Origin: Ichthyosporea sp. XGB-2017a
Lineage: Eukaryota; Opisthokonta; Ichthyosporea
Direction of reading: 5' to 3'
DNA length: 44,149 nucleotides
NCBI GenBank assembly: GCA_002811675.1
Contig: PDIM01000020.1
Coordinates: 59,715-103,863, forward strand
A program made the translations under genes and the position numbers. Positions 31,101 through 39,734 of this stretch are shown here, in pieces. The number at the start of each line of letters is the position of its first letter. Position 1 is the first letter of the stretch. A model generated the notes under the pieces. The model was not told the DNA's origin, did no database searches, and saw only the letters and a list, made by a program, of their open reading frames with translations.

Positions 31101-31229
31101 AGCTCCTGCATCTATGCTATTCTCCACCAGCTCTTTCACCGCAATGGCTAAACTGACAATAACCTGCCCAGAGCAGATTCGGTGAACGTCTTGGCTATTG
31201 ATTGGCTTGATTACTTCCTCGTTTGCCAT
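28182..31229 (-). CDS. PMS2: PMS2-type MutL mismatch-repair endonuclease
   Basis: 1015 residues, equivalent to human PMS2 and yeast Pms1, the latent nuclease subunit of MutL-alpha. Seen: GHKL ATPase motifs ELVENSIDAGA (about 34-44), DNGKGV (about 62-67) and GFRGEAL (about 95-101); a transducer domain with YFYINGRP and DVNVTPDKR; a very long Ser/Glu-rich linker (about 385-800); then the endonuclease domain with DQHASDEKYNYE (Asp851 first residue, the DQHAx2Ex4E metal motif), FASRACRSSVMIG and CPHGRPTMRH. All catalytic blocks are present, so the enzyme should be active with an MLH1 partner. The linker carries a 34-residue tandem duplication and a repeated VEM motif. Longer than human PMS2 (862) because of the linker. 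Start ATG at 31229; intronless. Confidence 0.97.
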   Translation of the reverse strand: MANEEVIKPINSQDVHRICSGQVIVSLAIAVKELVENSIDAGATRVDVRLCDYGVQSISVWDNGKGVHSRNYEALTKKHATSKLHSFEDLSEVGTFGFRGEALSSLCAMGELSVETKCEEDESENDGVLLEFDYEGKVVKKTPCARERGTTVTLKNLFATLPVRLREFKKNVKKEFAKMVTLIQAYCLISINLRLSCSNQIGKGGSKSGKKTIVVSCNSNKTIKDNIINVFGVKQFQQLMPIVEPSVMNEANEALGFDVLTTLNMKLDGYISKPEKSCGRSSGDRQYFYINGRPCDIPRLTKVVNETYRMFNGNQYPVFILNIVGRRDLYDVNVTPDKRSIFLQEEKKLKNYLKFVLEKMFQPSRSSYAVNDLTCSLPTFSRQKPKEEAAVKVDAPAETEENEDLHVSSVDNSFNNKEATHIREANDDSKDEANTYEDLHVSLVDNSFSNKEATHIREANDDSKDEANTVSLSNINVLGRGTTSKRGVTGSVEESSLESSKNPDENYQEQNFDVNYEQEVKKRPRTVSNSISNEDQDYQVEMVTYDGAKQPMKETIDAQDYQVEMIVDGELEGKDENGPTGEEEGTFHVEMITDDKVANSKNKSANLISSHTTSKENLTEPSEVRHENSELESNSATRELTVDEIIDMEYRQDVNKSYPRRNVSKRTETITIKRGRTHGESSGREGFSSSSRISSRRADSGGSSLNLSRKSKMVVVDSETEDESNDSEVSRPPAKKIQRKDRLAPTNVDHVMEDNAPPSLAVSEFKVSLDVDSVGQCVRRENGRIIHEHTDAASEKTHLFKAKISAETNEEAEEELRKTFMKEDFLKMEVVGQFNLGFIIARWKTDLFIVDQHASDEKYNYETLQQNTIVHSQNLIHPMPLELNVLSESILLDNLPIFQKNGFDFVVDGEKECGRQVSLSKIPYSKNVSFGKPDIEEMIHLLMDAPGELVRPSKVSAMFASRACRSSVMIGTALRLAKMKTILKHMSEIEQPWNCPHGRPTMRHLVDLKAISKQT
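29823..30025. repeat. 102-nt in-frame tandem duplication in the PMS2 linker
   Basis: Copy A 29823-29924 and copy B 29925-30025, period 102 nt (34 codons), with about three mismatches by eye. Encodes two copies of a unit beginning EDLHVS and containing VDNSF, NKEATHIREAND and SKDEAN. Confidence 0.95.
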
Positions 31230-32284
31230 TTCCTTTTTAAATATGTTAAAGGCTAATAGTGATATATTTCTCTTAACGGTAGTACTCCTTCACCTCTTCT
31301 CACTCAACGACAACAAACAACAAAATAAGATTTACTGGTTCTATTTTTGCCAACACAAACCAAAAACAAACAAACCGAAAAAAAGAAAATAAAAAATAAA
31401 CCGAAAAAAAAAGAACTGAAAAGTTAAAAGTTTTCGGAAGATGTTTTTTGCGGAAATTTCCCGCCAAAAAGGATCAGGGGCCAGTAGTGAGTAGGAGGTA
31501 GGGGCCAGCGCCCGCCCCGCAGTCATCACTCAGCAGTCTGCAGTCCCCACTTCTCTCCGCTGAAGAGCCCATTCAGGCTCGACTTTTCTCGACTCTGAAG
31601 GCAGGACGTCCCTGTCTGGTCGAGGTGTCCGGTACAAAAGTCAAGGAACGTGTTCAGGGCTAGCTGCCCCTCTTTCTTTCCTATGAGGTTTACTCCAATA
31701 CAGTGTAGTATAACTCTTTTTATTGCTTATCTTCATTAAAGTTGGTTCTTTTCTTTACATGCCATGCCTGATTCATCCATTGTCCGCATAGATATACAAC
31801 AATGCCTGTAGCATTGCCGTGGTAACGCGCACACGAAACACAATCATAGCTCAGATTCAGTACATGCCAGTGAAGGTACCTGCTTAACATGGTCAGCCTA
31901 CACAACATCTACTGGACCTCTATCTCCCTTCCCCAAATATTCCCCGATTGCCAGCTACAAGGACGATATGAAGAGAAAGAGTAAGCACAGGAAATCTTCA
32001 AATCATCTATCAGACTCCTTTCCAAATAAATAATAACATCTACACCACCAAAAAAGCAACCGCCATTATTCATATACTTTCAAGTGATTTCAATCTAACC
32101 TCCAGGGCCTTAATTGTTACCCTCGTTCAAAGTATGTTTTCCTGATGTGCCCATTTCAATAGCGAGATCCTTAACCCCTTCTTCATCATATCCTGTGCTT
32201 GCTTAGCCATTAAAGGTAAAACAAAAACCCACCCATATCACCAGCATTATTTGTGTATTGTACATCTTTCTTTTAGCTACGCTT
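31230..32284. other. 1055-nt intergenic region upstream of PMS2
   Basis: Contains A-rich tracts (31360-31420) next to the PMS2 start, then mixed sequence. A short minus-strand open stretch (about 32107-32192, acceptor-like CACAG before it) could be an exon but has no recognised partner. No gene or RNA called. Confidence 0.45.
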
Positions 32285-32509
32285 CTAATGCTTATAACCA
32301 ACATTTTCAGCTTTCAGTTCCGGTCCAACTAGAGGATGCCACTGGCATAAAAAGGTCACCAGCCAGAAAGTATAGCAGCAGATCGCAGTCAACACCAGCA
32401 TGGTCTGGATCAAACCTTTATCTTTACTGTGGGGGACAACGAATGGACCAACCCCTCCAACAACACCCCAGAAAATCGTAAAAAATGCAAATATCGACAA
32501 GACAGACAT
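32285..32509 (-). CDS. ATP6V0E: V-type proton ATPase subunit e
   Basis: 74-residue, very hydrophobic protein matching V-ATPase subunit e (animal ATP6V0E, yeast Vma9), a small membrane component of the Vo proton channel. Seen: TM1 FAFFTIFWGVVGGVGPFVVP (about 7-26), a short basic loop SKDKG, TM2 TMLVLTAICCYTFWLVTFLC, and the signature QWHPLVGPELK near the C terminus (QLHPL/VAP or QLNPLFGPQL in relatives). Length fits the 70-81-residue family. Start ATG at 32509, stop TAG at 32285-32287. A non-consensus GTTATA donor just before the stop could append another exon, but family length argues for the simple frame. Confidence 0.88.
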   Translation of the reverse strand: MSVLSIFAFFTIFWGVVGGVGPFVVPHSKDKGLIQTMLVLTAICCYTFWLVTFLCQWHPLVGPELKAENVGYKH

Positions 32510-33076
32510 GTTTTGTTTTCTCTTCTTTTTAACAATTAAATCTCTTCGTTCTACTTATGAAATACTATACGCACACTCAACACTTTAGTCTGGTAAACGA
32601 TCTGCCACAGTATTCCTGTCTTCTATAGTCCATAGGCCCGCCAAGATAGATCTATATAAATCAAGTCTGTATAATAACACAGAGGGGGCCGGCCGGGAGT
32701 GATGGACTCGCCCATAGATAATAGGCCTGCAATGGATGGGATGTATGGGAAGGGCCATAGGTAAGGTTCTCTACCAGGGACCCCATAATGAGGGACCTGG
32801 GCACCTCCCACTCTCTATTCTGACTGATCACTTAATTCCCTCGAGGGATTATACCGAGTTCTATAACGAAGTTTTACTAATTGACGCTCCAGCTCCTCCT
32901 AAAAGAAAATTTTATTTTCATAAGCTAGTCGCCGACAATGGACAACTGTAATTGTAAACCTGCTCTTCTCCAACTTCGTTCTTTTCCTTTTCTTTCTTCC
33001 AAAGGAAATGGCCTTTGGACAAATGCAATTTATGGGAGCCTCAGGGGAACACTTGCGCATGTGACTACCATTTCTA
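32510..33076. other. 567-nt intergenic region (V-ATPase e / ACAD8)
   Basis: Between the start of the V-ATPase e gene and the end of the acyl-CoA dehydrogenase gene. Contains ctatagtccatag at 32623-32635, shared with 26271-26283. No protein-like frame. Confidence 0.45.
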
Positions 33077-34531
33077 TTAAGCTGCATTGAAAATATTTCG
33101 TGCGACAATCATTCTCATCACCTCATTTGTTCCTTCAAGGATCATATGTACGCGACTATCTCGGAGGTACTGCTGGATCTTGTAGTCCTTCAGATAGCCA
33201 TATCCCCCATGCATTTGCAAAGCGCGATTAATCAACTAAATTTTAAAACCATAGAAGGCATTAGTCAATGGGTCAATAAAGTTCACTAAATCTACATTTT
33301 TTTACTTACATCAAAACACTTTTCGGTAGCCACCATTTTTGCCATAGCGCACAGGCTTACAGTATTAGGATCACCTGCATCCAGAGCTCTAGCTGCTCGC
33401 CTCACAAGCAGTCGAGATGCTGTCAAATCGGCAGTCATCTCGGCAAACTTAAACTGAGTGTGTTGGAAGTTTGAAATAGGAGTGTTAAATTGTTTCCTAC
33501 CAGTAATGTAATCAAACGTTTGCTCCATTGACGCATGCGCCGGACCCAAACTACAGGATGCAATGTTGATTCTCCCCCCATTCAGACCAGACATTGCAAT
33601 ATTAAAGCCTTCACCTTCTTTACCCAACAGGTTTTCGACGGGTACCTTGCAATCATCAAAGCTAACAATCCTTGTGGGCTGGCAATTCCAGCCCAACTTA
33701 TTCTCATTTGCTCCAAATCCAAGCCCTGGAGTATCTTTCTCTACCATAATGCACGAAATCCCTTTTGGGCCAGCACCACCTGTTCTGCACATAACCAAAT
33801 ACACATCACTAACACCAGCACCACTGATAAACGCTTTTGAGCCATTCAGTACATAGTGGTCACCTTCTTTCTTTGCAAATGTTCTCAGACTGGCCGCGTC
33901 ACTTCCACTGCCCGGCTCCGTTAAGCAATAGGATGAGAACTTTTCCATTGAACAAAAATCAGGAAGGAATCTCTGCTTCTGCTCTTCCGTTCCATAGGTG
34001 TTAATCATGCCACCACACATGTTATGAATACTGATATAAGCAGATACACCAATATCCCCCATAGCGAGCGCTTCCATAATCACACTCGTGTCCAATCTCG
34101 TTAAATTAGACCCTCCATACTTTTCGGGTAAGTAAATACCACCAAAGCCAAGGCCAGCTGCCTCTTTAATTACATCAACAGGGAAATGCTTCTTCTCATC
34201 CCATTCTTGTGTATTTGGCTCCAGCTCATTCTTAGCGAAGTCGATTGCCATTTTCTGACACAGCTGGGTATCCTCTGGCAAATCGTCCGCGACTGCGTTT
34301 AAAAAGCAAAGACAAAAAAAAACTTAGCATGAAGCACACACTAAAAACACCTCCCACATGTGAATACTTACTGTCAATCGCCTTAATGGACATGTTTCTT
34401 ACTCCAACCCCCAACTGGAGTGCCACGGGCTTCAAGGCAAGGCCACACGCTTTTTTCCAGGCATGGCTTATCAGTACGCTACTTTGCCTGGATTTACTAA
34501 CTCCACTAGTTACACTAGACACCAAATACAT
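33077..34531 (-). CDS. ACAD8: Isobutyryl-CoA dehydrogenase-like acyl-CoA dehydrogenase, three exons
   Basis: 433 residues after splicing 34531-34372, 34292-33310 and 33235-33077 (introns 79 and 74 nt; both GTAAGT..AG). Flavoenzyme of valine breakdown, oxidising isobutyryl-CoA in mitochondria. Seen: a basic N-terminal extension rich in Ser, Lys and Arg (about 1-50) fitting a mitochondrial presequence; the ACAD N-domain ([13 protein letters not shown]); the FAD signature [15 protein letters not shown]; the middle beta domain [16 protein letters not shown]; and a C-domain with [15 protein letters not shown] and [11 protein letters not shown]. The last exon supplies [10 protein letters not shown], with catalytic Glu415. 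ACAD8 is favoured over short/branched-chain ACADs by [16 protein letters not shown] and by [14 protein letters not shown]. Length close to human ACAD8 (415). Confidence 0.93.
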
Positions 34532-34985
34532 GACTCTCTGACACAAAGTCAAAATCTGATTATCCTTACTATTGGTTCCTTTTTATATACTTGCTGGTCT
34601 CGTTTCTCCTGAAGCGTCCCTCTCGGTCTCTCCCTCTCTTTCTCTCTCTGCAGCACACGGAGGTTGTAGATCTTGCTTGTGTGTTGGTGTGGTGGAGGAG
34701 TGGTGTGAACAAGGGAATGGCGGGGTGGTGGGGGGGGGACTGTGGGTTTAAGTCATGTGAGCCAGTCCCCCTGGCCCCTTGTGCTGCTCATCATGACGCT
34801 TGCTGGCTCCCATTTTTGTATTTCTCATACATAACCCTTAACCACCCTATACCCTAGCCCCTATGAATTAATTTAGCTGGATTTGTCTAAGCTGCTGCCA
34901 CGAGGAGGGGACCAGTGCAGGGGGTTCATATTGCAGGTGTGTGCCTTGTGTGTCCGATTTAGAGTTTGATTGAGAGTTGGAGAAT
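34532..34985. promoter_or_regulatory. Shared divergent upstream region (ACAD8 / GON7-like)
   Basis: 454 nt between diverging starts. CT-rich tract at 34615-34650 and a nine-G run near 34730. No protein-like frame. Confidence 0.5.
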
Positions 34986-35355
34986 ATGACAGAGTTGAGT
35001 GCGTGTGCAGTATTCACTTCTAATGAGAAGGATTCGGGCGTTAGTGTACGGGAGCTGAAGGGCCAGCAAGGGAAGCCTGCGACTTGCATGAGTGATCTTG
35101 CGAAAGAAGTGGTTAGTTTGAAGGAACAGACTGATGCATTTTTGACCGAAATTGTGGAAAGGGAGAAGGAGGCGGAATCGGTGTCTAAAAAAAAGAAGCC
35201 AAAGCTTGAGCTTGGTAAGTTGTTTGCTCGTATTAGTGTTGGGACAGAAAATGGATGAAACTAATCCTTGCTTCATATTTATTTGCGTTGTTGTATTAGA
35301 TATTGACACACTAGAAGGTGATTATTTTGAAGACCCTCTTCTTGAAGAAGACTAA
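34986..35355 (+). CDS. Small two-exon protein, possible GON7-like KEOPS subunit
   Basis: 94 residues after splicing 34986-35214 to 35300-35355 (85-nt intron, GTAAGT..TTAG, phase 1). Without splicing it would run into unrelated intron codons. Seen: a short polar N-terminus with LKGQQGKP, an amphipathic helix DLAKEVVSLKEQTDAFLTEI followed by VEREKEAES, a basic KKKKPK patch and an acidic tail (DYFEDPLLEED). Fungal Gon7 has a comparable helix (L..QL..LQ..IN.FLT..ME), then a Lys cluster and an acidic end, while animal GON7 has a GxxGKP element near its start. The match is by memory and the protein is tiny, so identity is tentative. KEOPS makes the t6A tRNA modification. Start is the ATG at 34986. 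Confidence 0.55.
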
Positions 35356-36420
35356 AGGATATAGCTTTTCCCCATTTTTTTGACTGCAATAGTGTCATTT
35401 AGGGTAGTAGTTTGCAATAGTGTCATTTAGGGTAGTAGTTACGGGCTGAAACTATTGCAGGCCACTGTATAAACATGACTCGTTTGAGGCATTTTGTTTG
35501 TATTCTTGACACTGCAACCTTCACTTGCGAGGGTGGTTCAAGATTCTAAGCATTCTAAATCTAACAAATGTTAACTAGACACGTGAAAGAAACACAGCTT
35601 TGGGAAGACTCGAGAGAGGTGGGAAGGACATAGGAAATCCAAAACCTCGTACAACCCTTTCAAAGGCAGGGTCAAAGGTAGTGGGGAAAATATCGCTTGT
35701 AAATTACAGTATCAACGACATCTCGGCGCTCATTTTTCAAGGAGCATGGTATCATTGCTGGTGGCAGTGTGAACTGTGAAGAGACTCTACTCTAGCTAGC
35801 TATAGCTAGAGAGAGCTACTCTTTGTGTGTAGACTCTCAGCTATCGACCAAACAGGGCCCCCTTTTCTCTCCCTGACCTCAAAGCCAAAATAAAGTATAA
35901 TAAATTAATAGTACAAATTCCTCGGTAGCTGTTTTTATTATTGTTATCTATAGCGCTTATAATAATAGCTGACTGTAATAGGGAAAGGGAAAGGGCGTGT
36001 GGAAAGGAATTTGGGCTTCCTGCAATTATTTGGGGGCTATGCATACAACGCTTAGTCTCTTTCTTATTATAGTTCTCTTCTAGATCTGGCTGTGTTACCT
36101 GATACTGGAATCTTGATGCCCTCAGAGTTGACCTGGACTGGCCTGGCCTGGAAAGATATCTGTCTGACTACCCACCACAATCACCATCCACTCGGCTGTG
36201 CCTGTGTAAGCACTACTTTTATTTCTTTTCCCGGGGACGCTTGCTAGCTTGGAATAATTTACAACGAAGAGAGTGTTGAGGGAATACAAAGGCAGCAAAA
36301 CGGAGCTATCAAGCTCAAATAGTGAATGAAGTATAGTTTCGTTATTTAGTCGGAGGGTGTACTTCTGTGCTCTAGAAGAAGAGTCAAAGAAAAACATCGA
36401 AAAAGAAAACAAAGATCCGT
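35356..36420. promoter_or_regulatory. 1065-nt region upstream of the bHLH gene
   Basis: No protein-like frame. Contains a perfect 28-nt tandem repeat at 35385-35440, an E-box CACGTG at 35580-35585, and a short inverted repeat tctagcta/tagctaga near 35792-35811 with GCTA between the arms. The last 200-300 nt are probably the bHLH 5' leader. Confidence 0.5.
35385..35440. repeat. Perfect 28-nt tandem repeat, two copies
   Basis: Copies at 35385-35412 and 35413-35440, beginning tgcaatagtgtcattt and ending gtagtagtt, identical by eye. Directly after the 3' end of the GON7-like gene. Confidence 0.95.
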
Positions 36421-36798
36421 ATGTCTTCTTGTCAAATGTACAACGATCAGCCTCTGTCTGCTGGAGAGAGTGGGAATGAATCTTCAACTACCAAGGCTCA
36501 TACAGATAAGAATGGGAAAAAGTCTTCGAGGAGTTCATCATTTAAAAGAAATAGATTTCTTCATAACCTGTCAGAAAAGGATCGAAGAGCACATCTTAAA
36601 CGTTGTTTTTCTACACTAAAGGATTCAATCCCAGAACTGCGCGATGAGGACCTTAGACTAACGAACATCCAAATTATCGAAACAGCGGCAGCATATATTC
36701 AGCACATGCAAAAGGTTTCAATTTTCGGTCAGGAACAAGATATTGCAGTACTAGAAAATTTCAGGGAACGACTAAAGAAAGATCACAGTATCTCCTGA
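36421..36798 (+). CDS. Max/Mad-type bHLH transcription factor
   Basis: 125-residue single-exon protein. Seen: Ser-rich N-terminus with a basic patch KNGKKSSRSSSFKRNR, then a bHLH domain about 46-98. The basic region HNLSEKDRRAHLK has His48, Glu52, Arg55 and Arg56, the class B residues that read CACGTG, and it closely matches MAD/MNT (HNxxEKxRRAHL). Helix 1 continues as RCFSTLKDSIPEL, as in Max (SFxxLRDSVP). Loop about 71-79, then helix 2 NIQIIETAAAYIQHMQ, again Max-like. Only about 28 residues follow, too short for the usual long leucine zipper, so dimerisation would rest on the HLH. Start ATG at 36421; AATAAA at 36805-36810 lies just past the stop. A hybrid Max/Mad relative is the best description. 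Confidence 0.85.
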   Translation: MSSCQMYNDQPLSAGESGNESSTTKAHTDKNGKKSSRSSSFKRNRFLHNLSEKDRRAHLKRCFSTLKDSIPELRDEDLRLTNIQIIETAAAYIQHMQKVSIFGQEQDIAVLENFRERLKKDHSIS

Positions 36799-36804
36799 AT
36801 TCTA

Positions 36805-36810
36805 AATAAA
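36805..36810 (+). terminator. Poly(A) signal of the bHLH gene
   Basis: AATAAA six nucleotides after the bHLH stop codon. The opposing ARMT1 stop is at 36934, so the 3' ends are tightly packed. Confidence 0.5.
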
Positions 36811-36933
36811 TCTCCCACCACCATCCATTTCCATCAAATACAAACGCTTGGCACTACTTTATTATAAGAACTATAAACCCCGTTCTAGTCTCCTCATACA
36901 ACCAAAGGGTAAGACATTTAGTGTCTTTCGTTT

Positions 36934-38469
36934 TCAAGGAACATGGACCATGACAACTGCATATTCCCCGTTCACTTGCCATTCGTTTTTGATTTCTTCT
37001 TGTGAGTTTAGTTCATCCACAACGCTTTGGTCAAGACCGCAAATAACTTCTGCCTTGTTTGTGCGAAGAGCGCACAATGGTGCGGGCTCGAATCCCTGTA
37101 GGGCCACTTTAAAGGGAGTTGTGGGTGCCCATGACCGTTCCCCAATAAGTTTTCGAAAATTTAGATCTCCTTTAAATATCAGCAGACTGCTGTCAGATAG
37201 CTCTTTGTACAGAGCAGGATCTTTGGTAGACATCTCTTCATATGAATTAGGATATGTCCAGAAATAATCCGTAACGAGTGCAAGCTTGCCAGTTCCCAAA
37301 AGAGTATGGATGTGCGACCCAAACTCACGCATTTCTACAGTCGTTCCGTTTACAAGCTGTTCAATAAGCCAACTGAAGTCCTTTTCAGTAACATCTGAAA
37401 CGAACCAATACTGGTACTTGCATCTCAATCGCACAAAATGGCAGAATTTGTTTTCGATCAAGAACACAGCCAGACACAAGTCGCCCAACAACTCAAAACC
37501 AGCGTTGTCAAGAACTATGTCAATGTACACTTCATTTTCCATTTCTTCGCTTCTATCTCTCTTCACTTTGTTCTGTAAACTAGTCAAATTTGAAACCAGT
37601 TGACTGCAATCATCCCTTATAATCTTGTGACTGCTTTGTTCCGAAAACGACTTGCGGCTATTCGCTGGGTGGCCTTCGTTGTCCTTTACATTTGTCTGAT
37701 CCTGATCACAATTAAGTGACAAGTCACACTTATTGCCCCACAATGAAATTAAGATATAGTTTAAAAGATTTTCACTGGCATGTACACTTTTCTCCATATA
37801 ACTGCACAGCTTCTCTATCGCTGGGAGCATATTCGTGAATGACGCTCGCTTCTGAATCTCAAATGGATCGTAGTCTTTGAGCGACTTTGAAAGATTAAAC
37901 GCGTTCTTCAGTCTTCTGTACATATAACACTCTGCAAACAACATGGACACATTGTGGTAATTGCATTGCCCTTCATAATACTTTTCTATTTCACTCTCAA
38001 TTTCCTTTTGCCAAAACTGGAACTCTCCCCCTTCTTTCGTGCCCTTGTGGCTTTCTTCTTTTAGTAAGCACAGAGGCTTGTTGGTCCACACCTCATATTT
38101 TAATTCCGATAGTGCAGACACAACATTGGTGCAATCTTCCTACAAGGACGAGTTAATACAGGGACAGACAACATTCACATAAATGGGGAAAAGGCCTTGT
38201 ACTTACAGCATCAATTTCTTCCCTTGTGCGAAGAGTTGTAAGGTCGTTTAAAGCAGTTGTCAATATGACCGGTAGTCTTTCCGTAATCGTCCTATGAGCA
38301 AATGAGCTATGTTTTCCAAACCCCCACGAAAAATAAATCCAATAAAGCAATATCTGTTTGTTAAAAATGCAGCTCTCACACGAATCGGAAATTCTCCGCA
38401 CAACCACACTTACTCAGGTCCGTCTGCCCCTCTCACTAGGGGCGCGTCGCATTCGTCTTCACACTTCAT
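36934..38469 (-). CDS. ARMT1: ARMT1/DUF89 damage-control phosphatase, three exons
   Basis: 453 residues after splicing 38469-38414, 38306-38207 and 38139-36934 (introns 107 and 67 nt). The first two exons restore the family's N-terminus: PLVRGADGPDSFAHRTITERLPVIL across the joint, matching PLxGxxxGSFAYxTIKxRxP. The main exon has ECYMYRRL, ISLWGNKCDLSLN, the metal-site block VLDNAGFELLGDL (Asp263, Asn264), WFVSDVTEKDFSWL, and KGDLNFRKLIGERSW (Asp377, Arg381). DUF89 family III enzymes are metal-dependent sugar-phosphate phosphatases that clear fructose-1-phosphate-like damage metabolites; methyltransferase activity is disputed. Length is close to human ARMT1 (441). Insert near 200-230 is Ser/Asn-rich. 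Convergent with the bHLH gene. Confidence 0.93.
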
Positions 38470-38783
38470 AACAAACACCCAAACGCTCTGCTACAAAAAA
38501 TCCAAATCAAATCCACATCCAAACCATTCAAACAGTCGCTACAATAAATGTGACTGCAACATTTTGCCCATTCGATTCATGGAGGGAAGAGGGGTCAGCT
38601 GTGGAGTTGTGGAGAAGGGAAGGTTAGGTGTTCAAACAACTCGGTCTCTTCAGACCCATTCTACGAGAGTCACAATGAAATGGTGTGTGAAGCAGTTTCC
38701 TAGATATGTTTGCTTTTCTTTATTTTATTTTATAGATACAATGGAGTCATTAGCTGCACCATATACGACCTTTACTACGAGCT
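38470..38783. other. 314-nt region upstream of ARMT1
   Basis: Between the ARMT1 start and the TMBIM stop, both on the minus strand. Presumed ARMT1 promoter and TMBIM 3' end. Nothing distinctive seen. Confidence 0.45.
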
Positions 38784-39734
38784 TTAGCGATCCAGTTCTC
38801 TAAGGATTCTCAAAAGATAAAGGAACAGGTTAATAATGTCAAGATATAAGTTAAGCGCAGCAAATACGTGCTCTTCGGGTGAAATTGAGACTGCGTGGTC
38901 GCCTCCCATCATCAATTGTGTATCATAGAGAAGATAAAAGACAAAGATCAACGCCCCGATAATAGAATATATAAGATTTCCTGTATGTGAAGGGAAGAAC
39001 ATCATAAAAAATCCTGCGAGGATAAAAACGAGTAAGGTGCAGAAAAGGAACCCACCGCACAAAGTAAAGTCAATCTTGGTTTGGCACGCAAACAATGTAA
39101 CACCCAGTACGCAAATTGCTGTCATAGCAAGAGCCGTTACCACCTCATTGACAGAGTAAAAAGTGGTTACTGTTCCGATCAGATATCCTTCGCAGAAAGT
39201 AAATATACCTAGAAATATCATGTTGTGGGGGCTCTTTTTTCTGATGTCCCCGGCACATGCTAAGACTATCAAACACACAAAGGTAGCAATCATCGCCAAA
39301 AACATAAGGCCAGGGGCGCGTTGAACATAATTTTTCACAGATTCGTTCAGCACAAACACCAATGAGATTCCAAAGGTCACAAAAAGCTGAAGCGATAAAA
39401 TCCCATATACTTTACGAATAAATCCCAGACGAACTGACCTCTCATTAAAGTCTGCATACAGTTTGGGTCCTCCTTCCAGCTCATCATCTTCGTCGTATTG
39501 GCGGGAATAGCCATTAGCTCCGGGGGGTGGTGCAACATAAGGCTGCTGGTTGTATTGAGGAGATTGCATGTAAGGCTGTTGGGGTTGCTGGGCCGGGACT
39601 GCCACTGGGGTGCCCGCTGTGGGATGAGCAAACGAATCTTGGTACCCCGGCGGAGGAGCCTGATATGACTGCTGTCCTGCTGGTGGAGGAGGCCCTGTGT
39701 TCTTATTGTTATTTTGATTGTAATATCCACTCAT
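38784..39734 (-). CDS. Lifeguard/TMBIM (BAX inhibitor-1 motif) membrane protein
   Basis: 316 residues. N-terminal 85 residues are Pro/Gln/Tyr/Gly-rich (PPPPAGQQSYQAPPPGYQ), as in GRINA/TMBIM3, TMBIM1 and other Lifeguard proteins. After the acidic ADFNERSVRLGFIRKVYGILSLQL junction there are seven hydrophobic spans. Family marks: SLQLFVTFGI, DIRKKSPHN, YDTQLMMGG (Asp271) and LNLYLDIINLFLYLLRILR (Asp299); the paired aspartates correspond to the pH/calcium-sensing pair described for BI-1 relatives. Lifeguard proteins act as ER/Golgi calcium-leak and anti-death factors. Function here is inferred from family. Start ATG at 39734; intronless. Confidence 0.94.
   Translation of the reverse strand: MSGYYNQNNNKNTGPPPPAGQQSYQAPPPGYQDSFAHPTAGTPVAVPAQQPQQPYMQSPQYNQQPYVAPPPGANGYSRQYDEDDELEGGPKLYADFNERSVRLGFIRKVYGILSLQLFVTFGISLVFVLNESVKNYVQRAPGLMFLAMIATFVCLIVLACAGDIRKKSPHNMIFLGIFTFCEGYLIGTVTTFYSVNEVVTALAMTAICVLGVTLFACQTKIDFTLCGGFLFCTLLVFILAGFFMMFFPSHTGNLIYSIIGALIFVFYLLYDTQLMMGGDHAVSISPEEHVFAALNLYLDIINLFLYLLRILRELDR

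Noticed and set aside
32107-32192. Possible extra exon encoding a short acidic peptide (DEEGVKDLAIEMGTSG) downstream of V-ATPase e
   Set aside because: Joining needs a non-consensus GTTATA donor, and the 74-residue form already matches family length. Open by chance is possible.
37070-37110. ggctcgaatccc resembling a tRNA T-arm
   Set aside because: It lies within conserved ARMT1 coding sequence (block APLCALRTN), and no cloverleaf could be formed around it.
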